From positions 3,460,001 to 3,524,000 of the forward strand of contig JAQISU010000114.1 in the NCBI GenBank assembly GCA_029339505.1: a DNA stretch of 64,000 nucleotides. Reading direction: 5' to 3'. This DNA is from Unio delphinus. Lineage: Eukaryota > Mollusca > Bivalvia > Unionida > Unionidae. Each line of letters starts with the position of its first letter. Position 1 is the stretch's first letter. The position numbers and the translations under genes are program-made. Below the pieces are notes generated by a model. The model searched no databases. It saw nothing but the letters and a program-made list of their open reading frames with translations, and was not told the DNA's origin. This document shows, one piece after another, positions 60,730 through 64,000 of this stretch.

Positions 60730-63259
60730 ATTTGTCTATCTAGCAATCGTGCTCTCGATCAATCTAACAATCAATATATGATGTCATGTCTCGAGCGAGC
60801 TTTCTTTACACCTCTGACAATCCAAAATCATCAGAAATACGTAATAGCTGACAATGGCATGATACCATATTCAAATATACAATTTCGCATTACCAGTATC
60901 GATTCTTGACATCACGGGGTAGCGATCAAACGTTACAGACACGATCATTCATCTGGTGCTAAAGCTGTAAGTAATTAAAAACTCAACTGTCAAATTTGTA
61001 TAGCTGAATCACTTTCTCTTAATTGTTACCATTTTGCGTGTTGGCTGTCTCTGTTTCGTTTTTTTACACGAATTGCACGCTTGATCTTGCAGATGAAAGA
61101 ATATAACTGGCGTTCCCTGATATCGTAGAGAGAAATAGTGAGAACTATTGTATTGGCCACCGGATGTGCTACTGATAGGTTGATTATAGACAAAATATTA
61201 AGCTTACTAAAATATGTTCGCTTTTTTTCATGAAATTAAATCTTCTCATAAGAAACTTAGTATCCACTGTGGAGATCTTCACCATATGATTCCTTCGAAT
61301 TTAGTCGCTATCAAAGTAAGTTGTTCCTTATCGGAATCGAATTGGCTGAACCAAAACGGATACCAACATGCAAAGTTTCTGTTCAAATATGTGTTGAATC
61401 TATTCCGATAGGATTCGGATATGTGCTCTTTTCTATTTTTACTTCAAAATTAATTTTACTGCTGCTAGTCAAGCCACAATGAACACAAAGCGAACTCAGT
61501 AATCCAAATATATTCGCCTGACGCTGTAGAGATCTGAATAAAGTATATATGGAGTTCGATTAAAAATCCAATGAGTGTTTTAAATCAGTACAAATAAGCG
61601 TTTCATAGGGGCCGATGACAGACGGTAAAGGGTAGAAACTCTGTTAACTGTTCTTTGAAAAGGTGTTGGGAGGGGGATTAGTTCAAAAGATGTATGTGGG
61701 AAGTGATTTGTCTACAATCTAAATCACAAGGAAAAGCTACCAATTTGTTTTAATTAAATCTTGATACTCTCGATTGCATTTCTTCAAAATTTGCCATACA
61801 TATACCAATCATGTCCAAATAATTCCGAAGTTAGGCAGCGTGGTATTCTGGCCAGCCATAAGAAAACCATAAACAACAACCAAAACACAAAATAGTAGTG
61901 TGTTGTATGTATGTATGTAGTGTGTATGTGTGTATGTAGTGTGTGTTATATTACCTCAAAGTTTTAGCAATGTGTGTTTGTATACACTTATTCGTGTTTT
62001 TGTAATGTTTTGTTAATTCGCTTTCCTTTTGGAGATGTCATATATGATCCGTACTAAATCGCGTTAGCCGCATAACATAGACATCACTACATCATGCGCC
62101 ACTTACTCAATCTGGCCAACCTCTGTATTTTCACGTTTTGTACCTACTCTGTTAAAGTTATAATAGTATCAGCGATTTAGTTTATTCTTCAGATTTGTTT
62201 AATTTCTTTTACTAGTTTCATTATTCATTTTATGTCTAGACTGACTCCCCGCCCCCTTCGAGAATAAAATACAGCCCCCCCCCCCCATCAAAGTGAGACA
62301 ATAAGAGGCCCGGCCACAGAGGTTCCCCTACTGGGTAACCCATTTCTGGGGATTCTACCTCCAGGTCTTCCTCCCTGCGTACCTCTGGTCCTAGAAGCTT
62401 TGGGAACATGTGTTGCGAACATGTTTGTGACGTTGTTGTTCTCTCAAAACGTAGCCGAGACTCATCAATTACTGTGATTTTCGGATGCAAAGAAAAATAC
62501 CTGTTACATCGACAATTAACGTGTCATTCTGATACAAATTTCACGTGTCGGCGGAAGTGAAATTTGAAGTGTCGTAGATTTTATTTACACGCGTCGATTG
62601 TAATCAAAAGAAATAAAGAGCATGGAGATCTGATACATGTCGTATGACGTAAGGAGTATACGTATATGTGATACAATTATGCATATACATCTGCAATTAG
62701 CAAACTTTTTTCAGTCCCAGAGCTTCTATGAAATGAAGGGATTGTTTGACAGAAAAGTGGTATTTTCATGCACGACTTTATATGGAGCAGTTTAACAGTC
62801 GTTGGTTATTTCTTTCTTTTGTGAAACGTAACAAAGAATTTAATTATTCAACTTTAAGAAACGAAAATTTAGGAGACACCTACAGTATTGTGGGGTGAAA
62901 CCGAAATGGTCATGCTAATTCTAACATAAGACACAAATTAATAGTGTTCCAAATGAATTCCAGATCTTGAATGTGTTAATGTACCAATAGACTTGAAGTT
63001 GCTAACGTACCAACAGTATTAATGTATCATAATACCATTGTCCCAAATTCCTTTTGGATGAAGTCATAAAAAGTTTTCTTCCGTAGCGATTCATTGAACA
63101 CTTTGTAATTCCGGCAAATATTTTAAATAATGTTGTCATTCCAGATTATATTGAAACACATTATAAAATACATATGCAGACCAATATTAAAACAGGAACA
63201 TATTAAATACGAATCCGTATTAGGAATTACTAAAGCCTGTCATCTCTCACTCTCTCTTT

Positions 63260-63327
<68 letters not shown>

Positions 63328-63911
63328 CCAGGTTGTAATGCGAATGTGTCTGCTACACACGAGTGCATAAAACAGCATTTAAGCATCATATGTGCTTATT
63401 TGTAATGGAATATGGGCTCGAAAGTGCAGGCAGGGCGATAGATTTCATTTACCTGCGCAATTGGGTTCAAATCACCGCCTCTAACACGTATGATATACTT
63501 CACAACGTCACTACTACGACGCTCCGGGACTAAATTATTCTCACCATTCCACAAACCTTATTGCTTGCTCTACTAAACATACGTGCAGTAACGAACCAAA
63601 TGACATAATTTATCCAACTAGTAATTCCTCCAGACTTGTTGACAGGACTATTATTAATACTGATATTGTAGGCATCCATGTATAGCATATTGAAAACAAA
63701 CATATACAAGGTAAGGATATATTAAAGATACCACATAGCACATTCTAAAATATTACATCCTTCACCACTACAAAATATGACATCCCAATGAACTGCCAGC
63801 AGTTGAAATCACTGATTGAAATCACCAATAACTAGTCAGTCCATTCTTGTGTTTATTCTTTCTTTCCCTCTGTACAATTCAACGAAATTTCAACGGGCGC
63901 GCGCGTGTGTT

Positions 63912-63955
<44 letters not shown>

Positions 63956-64000
63956 TTTGATTTTTAACGTAGCTGTAACGTCCGAATTTCTACCTATGAA
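60730..64000. other. Gene-poor end of window
   Basis: No gene is supported. It holds a poly-C run at 62275-62286, (TA)n at 63263-63325 and (GT)n at 63913-63953. Confidence 0.5.

Noticed and set aside
62236..62490. Minus-strand 84-codon frame
   Set aside because: It is driven by a poly-C run and has no recognisable domain or splice context.

Overview
The window looks like nuclear DNA of an invertebrate, most likely a bivalve or another mollusc. It is AT-rich, intron-bearing and full of microsatellites, minisatellites, tRNA-derived SINEs and decayed retrotransposons. Its one clear gene family is a secreted Cu/Zn superoxide dismutase-like protein resembling the dominin/cavortin/extrapallial-fluid proteins of bivalves. 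That resemblance was recognised from family knowledge, not from a database search. No bacterial-type operons, rRNA genes, intact tRNA genes or CRISPR arrays are seen.

The only gene complete in the window is SOD-like copy B (49645-57695, + strand). It has five exons with good splice sites and encodes 224 residues with a signal peptide. All seven metal-ligand positions, the active-site arginine and the disulfide cysteines are in place. Copy A (4105-11114, + strand) supplies the last three exons of a paralogue with the same intron positions and phases; its first two exons are not found and probably lie before base 1. A decayed last exon (46731-46874) with homologous 3' flank marks a third locus, C. 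It sits inside an old ~1.9 kb tandem duplication (45480-48790) just upstream of copy B. The window is therefore a small tandem SOD-like cluster.

Mobile DNA dominates the rest. At 598-2100 (-) and 20962-21790 (+) are 5'-truncated CR1/L2-type LINE ends, the first inside a 60-bp minisatellite. At 23880-24999 is an L1/Tx1-type LINE relic. At 32570-35650 and 40130-41860 are broken reading frames resembling capsid genes of Polinton-like DNA elements. Between those blocks is an unbroken, unrecognised 335-codon reading frame (36667-37674). At 42652-44388 and 53478-56527 are two related Ty3/Gypsy-type LTR elements with tRNA-Pro-like primer sites. The second lies in intron 4 of copy B and is itself split by a 301-bp hAT-type MITE with a perfect 8-bp target duplication; a second MITE copy sits nearby in the opposite orientation.

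The long stretches 11490-20940, 25000-32500 and 57730-64000 contain no gene I can support, only repeats, microsatellites and unremarkable AT-rich DNA. I saw no convincing new multi-gene system. The most unusual items are the SOD-like cluster, the intact 335-codon ORF amid decayed virus-like debris, and the nested insertions in intron 4.
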